Position numbers and translations under genes: made by a program. From Lachnospiraceae bacterium (GTDB lineage Bacteria > Bacillota > Clostridia > Lachnospirales > Lachnospiraceae), in assembly GCA_022793375.1 (NCBI GenBank), contig JAAWCS010000022.1, positions 1 through 64,000 on the forward strand: 64,000 nucleotides of DNA, read 5' to 3'. The notes under the pieces are model-generated. The model worked only from the letters and a program-made list of their open reading frames with translations. It was not told the DNA's origin and made no database searches. Shown one piece after another: positions 55,385 through 64,000 of this stretch (position 1 is its first letter; each line of letters opens with the position of its first letter).

Positions 55385-57778
55385 ATGAAAGAGAGAAACA
55401 AATGGCTCAGCGCGCTTTTGATTGCGTGCATGGTGCTGTCGCTGGGCGCCTGCGGCGCGGCGGCAGAAACGACGGTCTCTGCGACGGAAGCGCCGCAGGA
55501 GACTGAGACGACAAAATCTCCGGCGGAAACGGCGGTACAGACGGAGGCGGCAGCAGGAATGTACACGCCCGGCACGTATACGGCAACGGCCAAAGGGTAC
55601 GGCGGGGATGTGACGGTGACGATGACGTTTGAAGCCGACCGCATTGCGGAGGTGACCATCACAGGCGACGGTGAGACGGCAGGAATCGGATCGGCTGCAA
55701 TCGAGGAGATGCCGGCGCAGATCCTGGAGGCACAGAGCGCGGAGGTGGACGGCGTATCCACAGCCAGTTATTCGACAAAGGCGGTCAAGACGGCGGCAGC
55801 CGACTGTATCGCGCAGGCAAAAGGAGAGACAGCAGGGGCTGTGAAGATGGCGCCCGGCAGTTATACGGCGTATTCGGAGAGCTATCGTCCGGGCGACGGC
55901 CTGAACGTGACGGTGACCGTATCGGAGACGGCGATTGAAACGATTACGGTGGATACGGAAAATACCTCGGATACCTGCACGATTCTGCAGTCTGCGATCG
56001 ACAATATGATTCCGCGTATGATTGAACATCAGTCGGTCAGCGTGGACGCAATCTGCGGCGCTACGGTTTCGAGCAACGCGATCAAGGCGGCGGCGGAGAA
56101 AGCTCTGGCCGAAGCGCTGGCGGCCGGCGGCAGCGAAGCCTCCGCTATTTCCAATTTTTATGTAGATCCGCCGAAGGACGGCGGCCAGCAGACCCTTGAG
56201 ACGGAAGTCCTGGTCGTCGGTATGGGCGGTTCCGGCACGACGGCGGCGCTTTCGGCGGCAGAGACCGGCGCACAGGTACTGGCGATTGACAAGGCCGGCA
56301 AGTACGGCGGGACTTCTTCGATTACTTCGGAGGGCTTGTTTGTAAATCCGCCGCGCTTCCAGGAAGAGCATAACGGCGGCGAGGACTATACCGACGCAGA
56401 GGTGATGCTAAATGCCTGGCTGGAGTATACGGAGGGCGATGCCAAAGAAGAAATTGTATCGCGGATGATTCATGAGTCGGGCGAAGTCCTGGACTGGCTG
56501 GTATACGATCATAACGTAGGCTTTGCAGAACCGCAGACCGGCTTTACCGAGAGCGATGTCTACGTGACCAAATATCAGTGGCTGCCCAACGATATCATGT
56601 ATAATAAAGATGCGATCGGGCGCTATTTTGACGGGCTGTACGAGGATTTCCAGGCGCTGGGCGGGACCTATCTTCTGGAGACCGAAGGCTACGAGCTGAT
56701 TTACGACGAAGCCACGAATACCGTCACCGGCGTAAAAGCCAGAAATCTGGCCGACGGCACGGAATATACGATCCATGCCAAGGCGGTTATCCTGGCGACC
56801 GGCGGCTTTGCCGGAAATCCGCAGATGGAGGAAACATTGCTGCGCAACGATTACTACCCGCTGCAGGGCGTTTGGATGCATCTGGGTTCCAAACAAAACG
56901 ACGGCAAAATGATCGAGGCCGCGATGGCGATCGGCGCCGGGCTTTACAATGAGAGCATTCCTCCGGAGGTACATAATTCCGGCACAATGTCCTGGCTGAC
57001 CGGCCAGTTTGAAGTACATGCGCTGGAGGGAGAACTGGGTAAGATTACCGGCCGTCCCGCGATGTGGTCGGAGGGCGACCTGCCGGCGAATATGGGCTGG
57101 TCGGCCGACAGCCTGGCGGTAGATGCCGCCGGCCGGCGCTGCATTTCCGAGACGCAGGTATCGTTCCTGGGCCCCTGGATTTTCGGACCGAATTACTACA
57201 GCATCTGGAGTGAGAGCCAGGTAGAAAAGCTGGTGAACGAAGGCTTTGATACCGACCGTTCCGGCCCGTCCTCCGAGTTTTTAAGCTATGGTTCACAGAT
57301 TCCGATCGGCACGCCGATTCCCAATGCGCACGAAGTTCTGGCGGCAGCTGAGGAAGCCGGAATCGTAGTAAAAGCGGATACGATCGAAGAACTGGCAGAA
57401 AAAATGGGCATGGACCCGGCCGTACTAACAAAGACCGTAGAAGATTATAACAGCTATTGTGCAAACGGTACGGACGAAGAATTCGGCAAGCCGGCCGAAC
57501 TGCTGGACGCGATTGGCGACGGCCCCTACTACTGCGTAATCATGGCGTCCTACTGTTACGGCACATGCGGCGCGCTGGATATCAACGAGCACTTCCAGGT
57601 ACTAAAAGACGATGGAGAGACACCGATCGAAGGCCTGTATGCGGTCGGCACCGACAGCATGGGCGTACTCTTCACCGAGAAAAAGCCCTACGTAACCTAC
57701 GGCGGCGCCAATAACGGCTGGGGCATGGTCTCCGGATACTTAAGCGGCCGCGAAGTCGGCAAAGCCCTAGGCTACTAA
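55385..57778 (+). CDS. Secreted lipoprotein flavin reductase with two FMN-binding domains and an FAD domain
   Basis: The 797-aa protein has a lipobox SLGAC (near residue 22) and a Thr/Glu/Ala-rich linker. Two FMN-binding domains follow (about 45-125 and 140-230), then a fumarate-reductase-like FAD domain (TEVLVVGMGGSGTTAALSAAE to ALDINEHFQVL...GLYAVGTDSMG). The second FMN domain has CGATVSS near the covalent-FMN site; in the first the motif is altered to STASYS. The relatives are extracellular fumarate-, urocanate- or cinnamate-type reductases that use an external acceptor. I chose ATG 55385 after GGGAGAGAAAGG. The substrate is unknown. Confidence 0.87.
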   Translation: MKERNKWLSALLIACMVLSLGACGAAAETTVSATEAPQETETTKSPAETAVQTEAAAGMYTPGTYTATAKGYGGDVTVTMTFEADRIAEVTITGDGETAGIGSAAIEEMPAQILEAQSAEVDGVSTASYSTKAVKTAAADCIAQAKGETAGAVKMAPGSYTAYSESYRPGDGLNVTVTVSETAIETITVDTENTSDTCTILQSAIDNMIPRMIEHQSVSVDAICGATVSSNAIKAAAEKALAEALAAGGSEASAISNFYVDPPKDGGQQTLETEVLVVGMGGSGTTAALSAAETGAQVLAIDKAGKYGGTSSITSEGLFVNPPRFQEEHNGGEDYTDAEVMLNAWLEYTEGDAKEEIVSRMIHESGEVLDWLVYDHNVGFAEPQTGFTESDVYVTKYQWLPNDIMYNKDAIGRYFDGLYEDFQALGGTYLLETEGYELIYDEATNTVTGVKARNLADGTEYTIHAKAVILATGGFAGNPQMEETLLRNDYYPLQGVWMHLGSKQNDGKMIEAAMAIGAGLYNESIPPEVHNSGTMSWLTGQFEVHALEGELGKITGRPAMWSEGDLPANMGWSADSLAVDAAGRRCISETQVSFLGPWIFGPNYYSIWSESQVEKLVNEGFDTDRSGPSSEFLSYGSQIPIGTPIPNAHEVLAAAEEAGIVVKADTIEELAEKMGMDPAVLTKTVEDYNSYCANGTDEEFGKPAELLDAIGDGPYYCVIMASYCYGTCGALDINEHFQVLKDDGETPIEGLYAVGTDSMGVLFTEKKPYVTYGGANNGWGMVSGYLSGREVGKALGY

Positions 57779-57836
57779 TAGGTTATTAACCCAGTCTCTT
57801 ATATAACAGAGCTAGGCATGACAAAGCGCCAGCCCA

Positions 57837-57914
57837 GCGCAGGGGAAGGGGTCGGACAGGGGCGGCGGGCGTTAAGGTGTGCCCGCCGCCCCTGTCCGAC
57901 CCCTTCCTCTGCGC
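57837..57914. repeat. GC-rich 34-bp inverted repeat with one mismatch
   Basis: Arms 57837-57870 and 57881-57914 are complementary except at one position, with a 10-base loop. Almost all pairs are G-C. No U-run follows. It lies 60 bases after the reductase stop and may act as a transcription block or be a repeat element. The 484-base gap 57779-58262 holds this, the S10 promoter and its leader. Confidence 0.75.
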
Positions 57915-57987
57915 GTGCCTGCCGCATCCCCATCCCTATGTTTTTCAAAAAATACAAAAATTTTCTTAAAAATAAGTAAATTTCCCC

Positions 57988-58016
57988 TTGCAAAATGCAC
58001 CCGCATCGGTTATACT
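57988..58016 (+). promoter_or_regulatory. Promoter of the S10 ribosomal protein operon
   Basis: TTGCAA (57988-57993) and TATACT (58011-58016), 17 bases apart, about 240 bases before rpsJ. Confidence 0.7.
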
Positions 58017-58027
58017 GATTCATGCTG

Positions 58028-58223
58028 TGACATTGATAGCGAAGAAGCGTGAGGTTGCTGCCCGGTCGCGCCATAGACCGCCGCAGGTTTTTCCGTGGAG
58101 CGAATGTCAAGTTAGGAAACTGACGACAAGTCACTGTACAAATTCAGAAACCGTCTGCCGATGCGCAGAAACGACGTGTGCGTTTAGGACACACACGGGA
58201 GAGTGTACAGTCACCGCTTGTCG
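58028..58223 (+). promoter_or_regulatory. Long structured leader of the S10 operon
   Basis: Complementary segments suggest two domains. One is closed by TGACATT/AATGTCA (58028-58034 with 58103-58109). The other is closed by CGACAAG/CTTGTCG (58124-58130 with 58217-58223) and ACTGTACA/TGTACAGT (58133-58140 with 58204-58211). The latter encloses two hairpins: TCTGC/GCAGA at 58154-58169 and CGTGTG/CACACG at 58175-58197. Ribosomal operons are often autoregulated through such leaders (L4 in gamma-proteobacteria). The protein that would bind here is unknown. Confidence 0.6.
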
Positions 58224-58262
58224 TACTTCAAACATAAGTGCGAAAAGGAGGCGACTTTTTTT

Positions 58263-58574
58263 ATGGCAAATCAAGTAATGAGAATCACCCTGAAGGCCTA
58301 TGACCACAAGCTGGTGGATCAGTCCGCGGCCAAGATCATCGACACCGTAAAAAAGACTGGTTCCAAGGTGAGCGGCCCCGTACCGCTGCCGACGAAGAAG
58401 GAAGTAGTCACGATTCTGAGAGCGGTCCACAAGTATAAGGACTCCCGCGAGCAGTTCGAGCAGAGAACTCACAAGAGACTGATCGACATCATCGCTCCCA
58501 CTCAGAAAACGGTCGATGCGCTGTCGAGACTGGAAATGCCGGCCGGCGTGTACATCGATATCAAGATGAAATAA
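58263..58574 (+). CDS. rpsJ: 30S ribosomal protein S10
   Basis: 103 aa, normal length. [28 protein letters not shown] and [33 protein letters not shown] are diagnostic. S10 lies in the 30S head and doubles as NusE in antitermination. It is the first gene of the operon, with AAGGAGG just upstream. I chose ATG 58263 over an upstream in-frame start because of that site and the family N-terminus. Confidence 0.98.
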   Translation: MANQVMRITLKAYDHKLVDQSAAKIIDTVKKTGSKVSGPVPLPTKKEVVTILRAVHKYKDSREQFEQRTHKRLIDIIAPTQKTVDALSRLEMPAGVYIDIKMK

Positions 58575-58754
58575 GCCCGAAGAGAGATTTTCGCAGGAAA
58601 CTTTTTTTTAAGAGAAACGGGTTTCCGGCACCACACCATTCAAAAATCCTGGATGCTTAGATATAGAAGCAACAAACCATTTGTTCCACTTATGTCTTGC
58701 TGAACTAGGATGATTGCGAGAGCAATCCGCTGTAGATTAACAGGAGGTAAAACA

Positions 58755-59384
58755 ATGAAGAAAGCGATCTTAGCAACAAAAGTTGGTATGACTCAGATCT
58801 TCAACGAAGAGGGTATCTTAACCCCCGTTACCGTTTTACAGGCCGGTCCCTGCGTCGTGACACAGGTAAAGACGGTTGAGAACGACGGCTACGAGGCGGT
58901 ACAGGTCGGTTTCGTTGACAAGAGGGAGAAGCTGGTAAACAAGCCCCTGCAGGGTCATTTTAAAAAGGCCGGCGTGTCCTACAAGAGATACGTGCGGGAG
59001 TTCCGCTTTGAGAACAGCGCCGATTACAAGCCGGCGGACGAGATCAAGGTGGATATTTTTGCGGCTGGCGACAAGGTAGATGCCACAGCCATTTCCAAGG
59101 GCAAAGGCTTCCAGGGCGCCATCAAGCGCTTCGGCCAGCACAGAGGGCCTATGGCTCACGGTTCCAAGTATCATCGTCATCAGGGTTCCAACGGTTCCGC
59201 CACGACGCCCGGCCGCGTATTCAAGGGCAAGACCATGCCCGGCCATATGGGCAACGTACAGGTGACCATCCAGAATCTGGAGGTTGTGCGCGTGGATGCA
59301 GAGAACAACGTAATCCTCATTAAGGGCGCGGTTCCCGGGCCCAGGAAATCCTTAGTGACGCTGAAAGAAACAGTAAAAGCCTGA
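58755..59384 (+). CDS. rplC: 50S ribosomal protein L3
   Basis: 209 aa. It starts [20 protein letters not shown] and contains the L3 loop [27 protein letters not shown] that reaches the peptidyl-transferase centre. The start follows ACAGGAGGT; an in-frame extension upstream is ignored. The 180-base gap after rpsJ is the longest inside the operon. Confidence 0.98.
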   Translation: MKKAILATKVGMTQIFNEEGILTPVTVLQAGPCVVTQVKTVENDGYEAVQVGFVDKREKLVNKPLQGHFKKAGVSYKRYVREFRFENSADYKPADEIKVDIFAAGDKVDATAISKGKGFQGAIKRFGQHRGPMAHGSKYHRHQGSNGSATTPGRVFKGKTMPGHMGNVQVTIQNLEVVRVDAENNVILIKGAVPGPRKSLVTLKETVKA

Positions 59385-59413
59385 CGCTTTTATGAGAAAG
59401 GAGGAACACACAG

Positions 59414-60034
59414 ATGGCAAACGTATCTGTTTACAATATGCAAGGCAATAATGTTGGCTCCATCGAACTAAGCGACAGCGTATTCGGCGTGGAGGTCAAC
59501 GAACACCTGATGCACCTGGCTGTGACCGCGCAGCTGGCCAACAAGCGTCAGGGCACACAGAAAGCAAAGACCCGCTCCGAAGTAAGCGGCGGCGGCAGAA
59601 AGCCCTGGAAGCAGAAGGGCACCGGACATGCCAGACAGGGTTCGACCAGAGCACCCCAGTGGACCGGCGGCGGCGTCGTATTTGCCCCCACTCCCCGGGA
59701 CTACACCATTACCCTGAATAAGAAGGAAAAGAGGGCGGCGTTAAAGTCGGCTCTGACCAGCCGGGTGAAGGAAGAGAAGCTGATTGTGCTCAACGAACTG
59801 GTCCTTGGCGAGATCAAGACAAAGAATTTCCAGGCAATGCTGAACGCGCTGAAAGCGCAGAAGGCGCTGGTGATCCTGGAGGATATGAATCAGAACGTGA
59901 TCCTGTCCGCGCGCAACATCGAAGGCGTTAAGACTGCGCAGGTAAACGAACTGAACACCTACGACGTGCTGAAGTACGGCACGGTGATCGCTTCCGAGGC
60001 AGCAGTGAAGAAGATCGAGGAGGTATACGCGTAA
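59414..60034 (+). CDS. rplD: 50S ribosomal protein L4
   Basis: 206 aa. It has the L4 extended loop [26 protein letters not shown] that lines the exit tunnel. In enterobacteria L4 represses its own operon, which makes it a candidate ligand of the S10 leader here. Its stop shares one base with the rplW start. Confidence 0.98.
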   Translation: MANVSVYNMQGNNVGSIELSDSVFGVEVNEHLMHLAVTAQLANKRQGTQKAKTRSEVSGGGRKPWKQKGTGHARQGSTRAPQWTGGGVVFAPTPRDYTITLNKKEKRAALKSALTSRVKEEKLIVLNELVLGEIKTKNFQAMLNALKAQKALVILEDMNQNVILSARNIEGVKTAQVNELNTYDVLKYGTVIASEAAVKKIEEVYA

Positions 60035-60333
60035 TGGCCGATATTAAGTATTATGACGTGATAAAGAAGCCTGTTATCACCGAGAAGAGCATGAACGAGA
60101 TGGCCCTGAAGAAATACACCTTCTTAGTCCATCCCGAAGCCAACAAGAGCATGATTAAAGAAGCCGTTGAGAAGATGTTCGCCGGCACGAAGGTGGCCCG
60201 CGTGAACACGATGAACTACGACGGCAAGGAAAAGAGACGCGGCATGGTCTACGGCCGCACTGCCAAGACCAAGAAAGCCATCGTCCAGCTGACCGCAGAC
60301 AGCGCCGACATCGAGCTGTTTGAGGGACTGTAA
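60034..60333 (+). CDS. rplW: 50S ribosomal protein L23
   Basis: 99 aa, beginning [16 protein letters not shown] and containing the [20 protein letters not shown] and [19 protein letters not shown] blocks. It sits at the tunnel exit, where trigger factor and SRP dock. It is translationally coupled to rplD (TAATG). Confidence 0.98.
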   Translation: MADIKYYDVIKKPVITEKSMNEMALKKYTFLVHPEANKSMIKEAVEKMFAGTKVARVNTMNYDGKEKRRGMVYGRTAKTKKAIVQLTADSADIELFEGL

Positions 60334-60403
60334 GGTTCCTTATCTGAGTCAGCCAGCTAAACGCCGACAGGCGTGATATGAAAAATGTAAAGGAGTGAAA
60401 ATC

Positions 60404-61237
60404 ATGGGAATCAAAAAATATAATCCCTATACCCCGTCCAGACGGCATATGACCGGTTCGGATTTCTCGGAGATTACCAAGAAAACCCCGGAGAAATCCT
60501 TGACGACTTCCTTAAAGAAGAATGCCGGCCGCAACAACCAGGGTAAGATTACCGTGCGTCACAGAGGCGGCGGTTCCAGAAGAAAATACAGAATCATTGA
60601 TTTTAAGAGGAATAAGGACGGCGTTCCCGCTACCGTAATCGGTATTGAGTACGATCCGAACCGCAGCGCCAACATCGCCCTGATCTGCTACGCAGATGGC
60701 GAGAAAGCCTATATTCTGGCTCCCGAAGGTTTGACCGACGGCATGAAGGTCATGAACGGCGAGACGGCCGAAGCCAAAGTCGGCAACTGCCTGCCCCTTC
60801 AGAATATTCCGATCGGTGCCCAGGTGCACAACATCGAGATGTACCCCGGCCACGGCGGCCAGCTGGTTCGTTCCGCCGGCGTGAGTGCACAGCTGATGGC
60901 AAAAGAAGGCAAGTACGCGACCCTGCGTCTGCCCTCCGGCGAAATGCGGATGGTTCCGATTGTCTGCCGCGCCACGATCGGCGTAGTCGGCAACGGCGAG
61001 CATTCCCTGATCAATGTAGGTAAGGCCGGCCGCAAGCGCCATATGGGCATCCGTCCTACCGTTCGCGGTTCCGTTATGAACCCTAACGACCATCCTCACG
61101 GCGGCGGCGAGGGCAAGACCGGTATCGGTCGTCCCGGTCCCAGCACGCCTTGGGGCAAGCCTGCTCTGGGTCTCAAGACCAGAAAGAAGAACAAGCAGTC
61201 GAACAAGTTGATCGTAAGAAGACGCAACGGTAAATAA
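60404..61237 (+). CDS. rplB: 50S ribosomal protein L2
   Basis: 277 aa. [20 protein letters not shown] at the start, the RNA-binding core [17 protein letters not shown], and the C-terminal GRNPHG-like [22 protein letters not shown] essential for subunit association. ATG 60404 is preferred to 60395 because of spacing from AGGAGTG. Confidence 0.98.
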   Translation: MGIKKYNPYTPSRRHMTGSDFSEITKKTPEKSLTTSLKKNAGRNNQGKITVRHRGGGSRRKYRIIDFKRNKDGVPATVIGIEYDPNRSANIALICYADGEKAYILAPEGLTDGMKVMNGETAEAKVGNCLPLQNIPIGAQVHNIEMYPGHGGQLVRSAGVSAQLMAKEGKYATLRLPSGEMRMVPIVCRATIGVVGNGEHSLINVGKAGRKRHMGIRPTVRGSVMNPNDHPHGGGEGKTGIGRPGPSTPWGKPALGLKTRKKNKQSNKLIVRRRNGK

Positions 61238-61253
61238 TGAAGGAGGTAGACCC

Positions 61254-61532
61254 ATGGCACGTTCATTAAAAAAAGGACCCTTTGCGGATGAGCATTTACT
61301 GAAAAAGGTGGATGCGATGAACGCATCCGGCCAGAAGCAGGTCATCAAGACCTGGTCCCGCCGCTCCACCATTTTCCCGCAGATGGTTGGTCATACAATC
61401 GCAGTTCACGATGGCAGAAGACACGTACCGGTGTATATCACCGAGGATATGGTTGGTCACAAGCTGGGTGAATTCGTGGCAACGAGAACTTACAGAGGCC
61501 ACGGAAAAGACGAGAAGAAGTCCCGTCGTTAA
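61254..61532 (+). CDS. rpsS: 30S ribosomal protein S19
   Basis: 92 aa. [40 protein letters not shown] and [14 protein letters not shown] are diagnostic. It pairs with S13 in the 30S head. The start follows GAAGGAGGT. Confidence 0.98.
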   Translation: MARSLKKGPFADEHLLKKVDAMNASGQKQVIKTWSRRSTIFPQMVGHTIAVHDGRRHVPVYITEDMVGHKLGEFVATRTYRGHGKDEKKSRR

Positions 61533-61558
61533 TCGGGGAAAGAAAGGAGGTTTTATCC

Positions 61559-61945
61559 ATGGCAAAAGGACACAGATCCCAAATCAAGAGAGAGAGAAAT
61601 GCGAATAAAGACGCAAGACCTTCCGCAAAGCTGTCTTACGCGAGAGTATCTGTTCAGAAGGCTTGCTTTGTACTGGACGCCATCCGCGGCAAGGATGTAA
61701 CGACCGCGCTCGGTATCCTGACATACAATCCCAGATATGCTTCTTCTTTAATCAAGAAGCTGTTGGAGTCCGCGATCGCCAATGCGGAGAATAACAACGG
61801 CATGAACGCCGAGAACCTTTATATCGAGGAGTGCTACGCGAATAAGGGGCCGACGATGAAGAGAATCAAACCGAGGGCACAGGGCCGCGCTTACCGCATT
61901 GAGAAGCGGATGAGCCATATCACCATTGTGCTGAACGAAAAGTAA
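61559..61945 (+). CDS. rplV: 50S ribosomal protein L22
   Basis: 128 aa. It contains [23 protein letters not shown] and the C-terminal tunnel hairpin [28 protein letters not shown], where macrolide-resistance changes occur in other bacteria. The hairpin looks normal here. The start follows AAAGGAGG. Confidence 0.98.
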   Translation: MAKGHRSQIKRERNANKDARPSAKLSYARVSVQKACFVLDAIRGKDVTTALGILTYNPRYASSLIKKLLESAIANAENNNGMNAENLYIEECYANKGPTMKRIKPRAQGRAYRIEKRMSHITIVLNEK

Positions 61946-61956
61946 GGAGGGCGAAC

Positions 61957-62610
61957 ATGGGACAGAAAGTAAATCCTCATGGATTGAGAGTCGGAATCAT
62001 TAAAGACTGGGATTCCAAGTGGTATGCAGAAGCGGATTTCGCCGACAACCTGATCGAAGATTATGAGATCCGGACGTTTCTGAAGAAGAAATTATACGCG
62101 GCCGGCGTTTCTAAGATTGAGATTGAGCGGGCCAGCGACCGCGTAAAGGTCATCATCTACACGGCGAAGCCCGGCATCGTGATCGGCAAGGGCGGCGCGG
62201 AGATCGAGAAGCTGAAGAGCCAGGTTCAGAAGATGACGGAAAAGAAGCTTTTCATTGATATCAAGGAAGTAAAGAGACCCGACCGGGATGCTCAGCTGGT
62301 GGCTGAGAACATTGCCGCTCAGCTGGAGAATCGTATATCCTTCCGCAGGGCCATGAAGTCCACCATGCAGCGGACCATGAAGGCCGGCGCCAAGGGCATC
62401 AAGGCCTGCGTAGGCGGCCGTCTGGGCGGCGCTGAAATCGCCCGCAGCGAGCACTACAGCGAAGGCACCATCCCGCTGCAGACTCTGAGAGCCGACATCG
62501 ACTACGGCTTTGCGGAGGCTGCCACCACCTACGGCCGTCTGGGCGTCAAGGTGTGGATCTACAAGGGCGAGGTCCTTCCGACCAAAACTAAGGAAGGGAG
62601 CGAGAGATAA
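61957..62610 (+). CDS. rpsC: 30S ribosomal protein S3
   Basis: 217 aa. [24 protein letters not shown], a KH domain with [13 protein letters not shown], and the C-terminal domain [17 protein letters not shown]. It forms part of the mRNA entry site. The start follows AAGGAGGG. Confidence 0.98.
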   Translation: MGQKVNPHGLRVGIIKDWDSKWYAEADFADNLIEDYEIRTFLKKKLYAAGVSKIEIERASDRVKVIIYTAKPGIVIGKGGAEIEKLKSQVQKMTEKKLFIDIKEVKRPDRDAQLVAENIAAQLENRISFRRAMKSTMQRTMKAGAKGIKACVGGRLGGAEIARSEHYSEGTIPLQTLRADIDYGFAEAATTYGRLGVKVWIYKGEVLPTKTKEGSER

Positions 62611-62612
62611 TT

Positions 62613-63053
62613 ATGTTAATGCCTAAGAGAGTAAAACGTCGTAAGCAGTTCCGCGGAAGCATGGCCGGCAAAGCCACCAGAGGCAACCGCATTACCAACG
62701 GTGAGTACGGCCTTGTCGCTACCGAGCCCTGCTGGATTAAGTCGAACCAGATTGAGGCGGCCCGTGTTGCCATGACCCGTTACATCAAGCGTGGCGGTAA
62801 GGTCTGGATCAAGATCTTCCCCGATAAGCCTGTGACCACAAAACCTGCTGAGACTCGTATGGGTTCTGGTAAAGGCGCTCTGGAATACTGGGTTGCCGTT
62901 GTAAAGCCCGGCCGCGTATTATTCGAGATCGCAGGCGTACCTGAAGAGACGGCGAGAGAAGCACTGCGTCTGGCAATGCATAAGCTGCCCTGCAAGTGCA
63001 AGATCGCTTCCCGTGAAGACTTAGAAGGCGGTGATGACAGTGAAAACGAATAA
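62613..63053 (+). CDS. rplP: 50S ribosomal protein L16
   Basis: 146 aa. [17 protein letters not shown] start, [27 protein letters not shown], and [16 protein letters not shown]. It contacts the A-site tRNA elbow. The start lies 2 bases after the rpsC stop; the end overlaps rpmC by 14 bases. Confidence 0.98.
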   Translation: MLMPKRVKRRKQFRGSMAGKATRGNRITNGEYGLVATEPCWIKSNQIEAARVAMTRYIKRGGKVWIKIFPDKPVTTKPAETRMGSGKGALEYWVAVVKPGRVLFEIAGVPEETAREALRLAMHKLPCKCKIASREDLEGGDDSENE

Positions 63054-63246
63054 ATATGTAGAAGATTTGAAGAAAAAGTCGGCTGCCGAGTTAAACGACG
63101 AGCTGGTGGCTGCGAAGAAGGAACTGTTCAACCTGAGATTTCAGAACGCAACAAATCAGCTGGATAATACCGGCCGGATCAAGGAAGTCCGCAGAAACAT
63201 TGCCCGTATCCAGACCGTGATCACTGAGAAGTCCAGCGCTGTTTAA
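63040..63246 (+). CDS. rpmC: 50S ribosomal protein L29
   Basis: 68 aa from GTG 63040: [34 protein letters not shown] and the C-terminal [12 protein letters not shown] prefer GTG 63040 because AAGGCGG ends 8 bases before it. GTG 63031 and ATG 63034 are in frame but too close to, or within, that site. It sits at the tunnel exit beside L23. Confidence 0.95.
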   Translation: MKTNKYVEDLKKKSAAELNDELVAAKKELFNLRFQNATNQLDNTGRIKEVRRNIARIQTVITEKSSAV

Positions 63247-63270
63247 GTATCCTGAAAGGAGGAGTTTGTT

Positions 63271-63525
63271 GTGGAGAGAAATTTAAGAAAAACCCGTACC
63301 GGCAAGGTAGTGAGCGATAAGATGGACAAAACCATCGTAGTGGCCGTGGTTGACCACGTAAAGCATCCGCTGTACGGCAAGATTGTAAAGCGGACCTACA
63401 AGTTAAAGGCCCATGACGAGAAAAACGAGTGCGGCATTGGCGATACCGTAAAGGTCATGGAAACTCGCCCTCTGTCTAAGGATAAGAGATGGAGACTTGT
63501 GGAGATTATCGAGAAAGCGAAGTAA
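63271..63525 (+). CDS. rpsQ: 30S ribosomal protein S17
   Basis: 84 aa with GTG start after [47 protein letters not shown] and the end [24 protein letters not shown] are typical. It binds 16S rRNA early in 30S assembly. Confidence 0.98.
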   Translation: MERNLRKTRTGKVVSDKMDKTIVVAVVDHVKHPLYGKIVKRTYKLKAHDEKNECGIGDTVKVMETRPLSKDKRWRLVEIIEKAK

Positions 63526-63612
63526 GGACGAAATCCCCATTCTGAAATACCGCAAGGGTATCCCATTATGTCCTGGGAACACGGACATAGTTAATGAAAG
63601 GAGTAAAAAGGC

Positions 63613-63981
63613 ATGATTCAGCAGGAGACCAGACTGAAGGTAGCTGATAATACAGGCGCCAAGGAATTGCTCTGCATTCGTGTTATGGGCGGTTCCACCA
63701 GAAGATATGCCAATATCGGTGATATTATCGTGGCCAGCGTAAAAGATGCAACGCCTGGCGGAGTTGTTAAAAAAGGCGATGTGGTGAAAGCCGTAGTCGT
63801 TCGTACCAAGAGCGGCGCCCGCCGTCCTGACGGTTCCTACATCAAGTTTGACGAGAATGCAGCCGTTATCATCAAGGATGACAAGACCCCCAGAGGAACC
63901 CGTATCTTTGGGCCTGTGGCCAGAGAGCTTCGTGAGCATCAGTTTATGAAGATTGTTTCCCTGGCTCCGGAAGTATTATAA
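63613..63981 (+). CDS. rplN: 50S ribosomal protein L14
   Basis: 122 aa. [28 protein letters not shown] at the start and [28 protein letters not shown] at the end. It bridges to the 30S subunit. The start follows GAAAGGAGT. Confidence 0.98.
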   Translation: MIQQETRLKVADNTGAKELLCIRVMGGSTRRYANIGDIIVASVKDATPGGVVKKGDVVKAVVVRTKSGARRPDGSYIKFDENAAVIIKDDKTPRGTRIFGPVARELREHQFMKIVSLAPEVL

Positions 63982-63992
63982 GGAGGAACCCC

Positions 63993-64000
63993 ATGGCGAC
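63993..64000 (+). CDS. rplX: Start of 50S ribosomal protein L24, cut by the window edge
   Basis: ATG 63993 follows TAAGGAGGAACC after rplN. Only the first codons are present. The identity comes from the conserved gene order, not from sequence. Confidence 0.7.

Noticed and set aside
55289-56371. 360-aa antisense frame over the secreted reductase
   Set aside because: It is extremely Arg/Cys-rich, a typical shadow of a GC-rich gene; the sense strand codes FMN-binding domains.

Overview
This window is a piece of a Gram-positive, anaerobic Clostridia chromosome, most likely Lachnospiraceae. The evidence is strong AGGAGG ribosome-binding sites, TTG/GTG starts, a Firmicutes-order S10 ribosomal operon, MurT/GatD, an Agr-type GHKL/LytTR pair and a LoaP-type NusG paralog. 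No rRNA, tRNA or CRISPR array was recognised.

Layout. 0.2-2.8 kb holds a superfamily II helicase with six helicase-associated repeats. 3.2-32.4 kb is a large surface-glycan locus led by a NusG/LoaP-like antiterminator and a structured 5' leader. Its first half (4.1-19.2 kb) is AT-rich. It encodes a UDP-sugar dehydrogenase, a DegT aminotransferase, an initiating sugar-phosphate transferase, two family-2 glycosyltransferases, an EpsG/Wzy-like polymerase, a Wzx-like flippase and two sialyltransferase-like enzymes. It also carries a three-gene module (CMP-transferase, HMGL-like aldolase, KDG-kinase-like PfkB) that looks like a route to a CMP-activated keto-sugar acid. The second half (19.2-32.3 kb) is a pseudaminic-acid-type module (pseB, pseC, pseF, pseI, pseG) with accessory genes: aldo/keto reductase, SDR, hexapeptide acyltransferase, ATP-grasp ligase, BCCT transporter and PIG-L deacetylase. 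Two membrane O-acyltransferase genes in it carry simple sequence repeats: a nine-G tract that breaks one gene, and a 55-nt GACA repeat at the start of the other. A third acyltransferase survives only as its 5' end.

32.4-37.3 kb is a scrambled junction: an orphan 419-aa gene, an AAA-ATPase fragment, an intact AAA/PD-(D/E)XK gene, an IS remnant and a decayed flavoprotein reductase. 37.4-57.8 kb is mostly housekeeping or lineage genes: MerR, HAD phosphatase, cardiolipin synthase, a YARHG lipoprotein, rRNA methyltransferase, an ABC exporter with twin operators, murT-gatD, an Agr-like two-component system, an Mrp-type ATPase, an M55 peptidase, a second AAA/PD-(D/E)XK gene, and a LysR regulator next to a secreted flavin-based reductase. 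57.9-64 kb is the start of the S10 operon (rpsJ to the first codons of rplX), preceded by a promoter and a long structured leader.

How the parts fit. The glycan locus probably makes a surface polymer containing one or two CMP-activated acidic sugars. LoaP would let RNA polymerase read through the long operon. Repeat-length changes in the acyltransferase genes would vary its acyl decoration from cell to cell. These functional links are inferences from gene content; the repeats, frameshift, motifs and RNA-like inverted repeats were read directly from the sequence.
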